A program made the position numbers and the translations under genes. A stretch of DNA of 64,000 nucleotides. Origin: Brevibacillus_H ginsengisoli (GTDB lineage: Bacteria; Bacillota; Bacilli; Brevibacillales; Brevibacillaceae). The notes under the pieces are model-generated. The model saw only the letters and a program-made list of their open reading frames with translations, searched no databases and was not told the DNA's origin. Positions 61,158 through 64,000 of the stretch are shown here, in pieces. Location of the stretch: positions 62,001-126,000 of the forward strand of contig NZ_JBNJQR010000011.1 in assembly GCF_050113715.1 (NCBI RefSeq). Direction: 5' to 3'. How positions within the stretch are numbered: position 1 is the first letter of the stretch; each line of letters starts with the position of its first letter.

Positions 61158-62186
61158 TTAGTGATAACCTTTTGCCTTTTCTGCTGTAATTTTTTCTTTG
61201 AAGATCCGTTGAACCCAAATTTGATAAGCGATGACGATTGGAACAATGATGACGGCTACAAAGAACATGATTTTCAGGTTTAATTCACTGCCTGCCGCAT
61301 CAAATAAAGATAAAGAATAAGCTGTATCAACCTTCGACAGGATCATATAAGGGAACATACCGATAAAGCCTGTCGCCGCTAGTGTCAGAATCGAAAGACT
61401 GACAGTGAAGAACGCCCAGATATAGTGTGCTTTGGCAACAAACCTTCTGGTGATGAGGATTGCGGCAATGCACAGGAGTGGAACAATCCAGAGCAGCGGA
61501 TATTGACCGAATTTATCGTAAAGCTTTGTCTGATTGGCCGTTGCCACAAGGAACAGCACCGTTACAAGCGAAGCGACAAACCAGATGTAATCGATCCACT
61601 TCACAGCTTTTCGCTGAATGTCCCCAGCAGTCTTAAGCGAAACCCAAATCGCTCCTGATAACGCGAACAAAGAAACGAACGTGATTCCACCCAAGACGGC
61701 GTACGGATTTAACAAATTAAGCAGCGTCACATGCGATCCCGTCTGATCAATCAAGAGCCCTTTATAGAGGTTGCCAAACGCTACTCCGAACAACAAGGCG
61801 ATCAGAAGGCTGCCTGTAAAAAACGCCCACTTCCACGTCTTCTTCCACCACTCGGCATGATGCTTATGCATAAATTCCAGGCCAATCGCCCGAAAAAACA
61901 AGGCAAACAGGATCAAGAACAACGGTGTATAAAGAGAGCTGAACAGCAACGCGTATGTTTTTGGAAACGCGGCAAAGGTCGCTCCACCCGCTGTTATCAG
62001 CCACACCTCATTGGCGCCCCAGAACGGGCCAATCGTTTCTTGAAGCTGTCGCTGTTCCTTCTCGTTTGAAGCAAGGAAAGGAAACAGCATGCCAACCCCT
62101 AATGAATAGCCGTCCAAAACGAAGTAAAGTGCCCAAATCAGCCCCCACAGACCAAACCAAATAACTGCCAAGACGTCATGTGTCAT
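61158..62186 (-). CDS. cydB: Cytochrome bd ubiquinol oxidase subunit II
   Basis: 342 residues with eight to nine membrane helices. N-terminal motif LWGLIWALYFVLDGYSLGVG, then IGPFWGANEVWLITAGGATF. CydB supports assembly and stability of the bd-type high-affinity oxidase. It begins 15 bp after cydA and ends the operon in this window; the cydCD exporter genes usually found next in Bacillus are absent here. The ATG at 62186 has GGGAGG upstream. Confidence 0.95.
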   Translation of the reverse strand: MTHDVLAVIWFGLWGLIWALYFVLDGYSLGVGMLFPFLASNEKEQRQLQETIGPFWGANEVWLITAGGATFAAFPKTYALLFSSLYTPLFLILFALFFRAIGLEFMHKHHAEWWKKTWKWAFFTGSLLIALLFGVAFGNLYKGLLIDQTGSHVTLLNLLNPYAVLGGITFVSLFALSGAIWVSLKTAGDIQRKAVKWIDYIWFVASLVTVLFLVATANQTKLYDKFGQYPLLWIVPLLCIAAILITRRFVAKAHYIWAFFTVSLSILTLAATGFIGMFPYMILSKVDTAYSLSLFDAAGSELNLKIMFFVAVIIVPIVIAYQIWVQRIFKEKITAEKAKGYH

Positions 62187-62201
62187 TGTAATTCCTCCCT
62201 T

Positions 62202-63545
62202 TTATGCGACTTGTTGGCTGGTTCCTTTTTGATCGGGCAAATCAGGGCCTTTTTTCGCATATTTCCTTAACAGAAATACATCGGCAACAATCAAGAGACT
62301 GTAAAATACAACCAAACCAACAATAGAGAAAATCACTTGTCCAGTCGCAATCGGCGATACCGCATTGGATGTTTTCATAAGTCCGTAAACGATCCACGGT
62401 TGTCTTCCCGCTTCCGCTACAACCCAGCCCAAATTAATGGCCAAGTATGGAAGCGGCAAGGCATACAGCATGATTTTGAGATAAGTTGGCGTCTCCAGGA
62501 GTTTTCCTTTCCGCACCAGATAGAAGCCATACCAGGATAATAGAACCATGATGACCCCGAAACCGACCATCAGACGGAAGCTCCAGAAAACCAACGGAAC
62601 ATTCGGACGTTCATCTGCCGGAATATCCTTCAAGCCTGTTACTTTTCCAAACGGATTATTGGTGTAAAGAATGCTGCCCAGATAAGGAATGGACAGGCCT
62701 TCTACAAGATTTCGCTCTTCTTTTGCGGATGGGACCTGGATAATGTGGAACGGATGACTCTCCGATGTTTCCCAAACCGCTTCCATTGCCGCCGCTTTTG
62801 CCGGTTGGGATTTAGCGGTATTTACCCCATGCTGGTGACCGATAAATGGAGTTAGTGTCGCCGCGAACAATGCCAAGCCCAAGCCGATCCGAAACGATTT
62901 GGTAAAGAACTCGACATGTTGCTTACGCAGCAAATGGTATGCGCTGATCGCCATCACAAAGAATGAACCGACGATATAACAAGCGATGACTGTGTGGAAA
63001 AACATATACCAGGTATATGGATTAGTTGTCAGTTCAGCAAAACTGTTGAGTTCTGCACGTCCATTGCGAATGACATAACCAACCGGATGCTGCATGAAGC
63101 CATTGGCTGTCAGAATCCACAAAGCGGAAATATTCGTTCCGAGCGCGACCATCCACATGGCAAAAGCACGCATTTTCGGAGTGAGTCGATCACGTCCAAA
63201 AATCCATACCCCAATAAACGTGGACTCTAAAAAGAACGCAAACAAGGCCTCAATGGCCAATGGGGAACCAAAAATGTCACCCATGTATTTGGAATACTCC
63301 GACCAGTTGGTACCAAATTGGAATTCCATGGTGATACCCGTAACCACACCTAATGCGAAGTTAATCGTAAACAACTTTCCCCAGAAGTCTGCCATTCTCC
63401 GATACAGATCGTTCTTGGTTCTCGCGTACATTGTTTCCATAATTGACACTAAGATGACAAGACCGATCGTCAATGGCACAAATAAAAAGTGGTAGATTAC
63501 AGTTATAGCAAACTGAATCCTGCTAAGCTCGATTACCCCTTCCAT
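62202..63545 (-). CDS. cydA: Cytochrome bd ubiquinol oxidase subunit I
   Basis: 447 residues, the heme-bearing quinol-oxidising subunit. Heme ligands are in the contexts IQFAITVIYHFLFVPLTIG (His), MFFHTVIACYIVG (His) and RPNVPLVFWSFRLMVGFG (Met). It lacks the long Q-loop insert of E. coli CydA, as in Bacillus. Expression normally rises at low oxygen. The ATG at 63545 has AGGAAGG upstream, and its promoter region is shared with the divergent PAS sensor gene. Confidence 0.95.
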   Translation of the reverse strand: MEGVIELSRIQFAITVIYHFLFVPLTIGLVILVSIMETMYARTKNDLYRRMADFWGKLFTINFALGVVTGITMEFQFGTNWSEYSKYMGDIFGSPLAIEALFAFFLESTFIGVWIFGRDRLTPKMRAFAMWMVALGTNISALWILTANGFMQHPVGYVIRNGRAELNSFAELTTNPYTWYMFFHTVIACYIVGSFFVMAISAYHLLRKQHVEFFTKSFRIGLGLALFAATLTPFIGHQHGVNTAKSQPAKAAAMEAVWETSESHPFHIIQVPSAKEERNLVEGLSIPYLGSILYTNNPFGKVTGLKDIPADERPNVPLVFWSFRLMVGFGVIMVLLSWYGFYLVRKGKLLETPTYLKIMLYALPLPYLAINLGWVVAEAGRQPWIVYGLMKTSNAVSPIATGQVIFSIVGLVVFYSLLIVADVFLLRKYAKKGPDLPDQKGTSQQVA

Positions 63546-63595
63546 CCTTCCTCACTCCTATCTTTTTTCTTGCTGTTGTTATTTTTACTGTATAG

Positions 63596-63629
63596 GAGGG
63601 AAGTAGTCGAACACATGAGGGAAGTCCCC
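63596..63629. promoter_or_regulatory. Direct repeats in the cydA / PAS-sensor intergenic region
   Basis: GAGGGAAGT occurs at 63596-63604 and 63617-63625, 21 bp apart (two helical turns). The second copy is part of AGGG-AAGT-CCCC, an inverted pair. They are suitable as binding sites of a response regulator controlling either or both genes. Confidence 0.45.
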
Positions 63630-63678
63630 TATTCTTGTTTGAGTATATGACTATTCTGTGAAAGAAGGATCAAACAGG

Positions 63679-64000
63679 ATGAAACTGGAATGGTATAAAA
63701 GCATCATGGATCACTTATCGGAAGGTATCGTCATCATGGATGATAAGCGAACGATTCATTATCTCAACGAGTCGGCTTCTGAGATGACTAGTTGGCGTAT
63801 TGGAGAGACAGTCCCCCACTGCTCCTATTGCAAGATCAGAGGGATTACTGAGGGTGTACAGAGGTGCTTATTATCTCAGGAGAACCCCCTTCCCATTTTT
63901 CAGTCTAATATGCCTACATACAACGGGGATATTAAGAACTTTCACATGCGGACTACCCACTTACGTTTAGATGGCGCAGATTACATCGTATTAGCGCTTC
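63679..64000 (+). CDS. PAS-domain sensor protein, 3' end outside window
   Basis: 107 codons visible, cut by the right edge. Residues ~10-105 form a PAS domain (MDHLSEGIVIMDDKRTIHYL). An insert carries Cys48-x2-Cys51-x11-Cys63-x2-Ser66, which equals the spacing of the four Fe-S cysteines I recall from the oxygen sensor NreB except that the fourth is serine. It may be a histidine kinase that responds to oxygen or redox state, but the kinase part is not in the window. It is divergent from cydAB, the low-oxygen oxidase genes. The start ATG has GAAGGA 9 nt upstream. Confidence 0.75.
   Translation, partial: MKLEWYKSIMDHLSEGIVIMDDKRTIHYLNESASEMTSWRIGETVPHCSYCKIRGITEGVQRCLLSQENPLPIFQSNMPTYNGDIKNFHMRTTHLRLDGADYIVLAL

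Noticed and set aside
1..64000. tRNA, rRNA, CRISPR arrays, prophage genes and attachment sites
   Set aside because: None could be recognised by eye in the window; the only multi-copy repeat is the structured intergenic element, whose copies are kilobases apart and not a CRISPR.

Overview
The window is 64 kb of chromosome from a low-to-mid GC, endospore-forming Firmicute. Supporting genes are ccpA next to a chorismate mutase-DAHP synthase fusion, an H-type small acid-soluble spore protein, a YtxJ bacilliredoxin-like protein, a YheC/YheD ATP-grasp spore protein, two tiny YjcZ/SscA-like membrane peptides, an SftA-type translocase and QoxABCD. Gene order (ccpA-aroA with ytxJ nearby) and protein flavour suggest Brevibacillus or a close Paenibacillaceae relative. 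This is inferred from memory of the families, not from a search.

Layout. 1-8 kb: ccpA (cut by the left edge), aroA, an FtsA-like ATPase with an unusual repeat-containing C-terminus, sspH, ytxJ and spore-related small genes. 8-13 kb: a MacAB-like ABC export operon (adaptor, FtsX-type permease, ATPase) divergent from a TetR regulator, with a clear operator between them. 13-18 kb: M29 aminopeptidase, PadR regulator, HtrA-like protease, a 50-residue gene, an HD-GYP phosphodiesterase and a PrmC-related methyltransferase that looks foreign. 18-24 kb: the aa3/bo3-type quinol oxidase operon (qoxABCD, then ctaB) and a divergent pyrH paralogue. 24-33 kb: a SAM-riboswitch-controlled MtnE-like aminotransferase, a marR-RND-adaptor efflux operon with tandem operators, and a MATE exporter. 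33-36 kb: an MBOAT/SGNH O-acetylation pair. 36-40 kb: molybdenum cofactor genes moaC, moaA, a moaD-moaE fusion and moeB/thiF. 40-50 kb: aconitase, an AraC/GyrI regulator, catalase, small membrane and darcynin-like genes, a Crp-like regulator, an ECF sigma/regulator pair and an IclR regulator. 50-64 kb: an ABC-2 transporter next to a second ECF sigma/anti-sigma pair, sftA, a lipoprotein, a serine hydrolase, an MBL hydrolase, cydAB and the start of a PAS sensor.

The most unusual signal is a dispersed, highly structured repeat of about 190-255 bp. It is present four times (about 2.1, 25.9, 35.8 and 38.5 kb), always in the same orientation. It has long complementary ends, UNCG-type apical loops, compensatory base changes between copies and a separate 3' hairpin. 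It codes for no credible protein and behaves like a mobile or RNA-forming intergenic element. One copy lies between a SAM riboswitch terminator and the gene that riboswitch controls; two others begin at or within 2 nt of a stop codon.

A second notable lead is the truncated gene at the right edge. Its PAS domain has a C-x2-C-x11-C-x2-S pattern that matches the Fe-S ligand spacing I recall for NreB oxygen sensors, with the fourth cysteine changed to serine, and it is divergent from cydAB.
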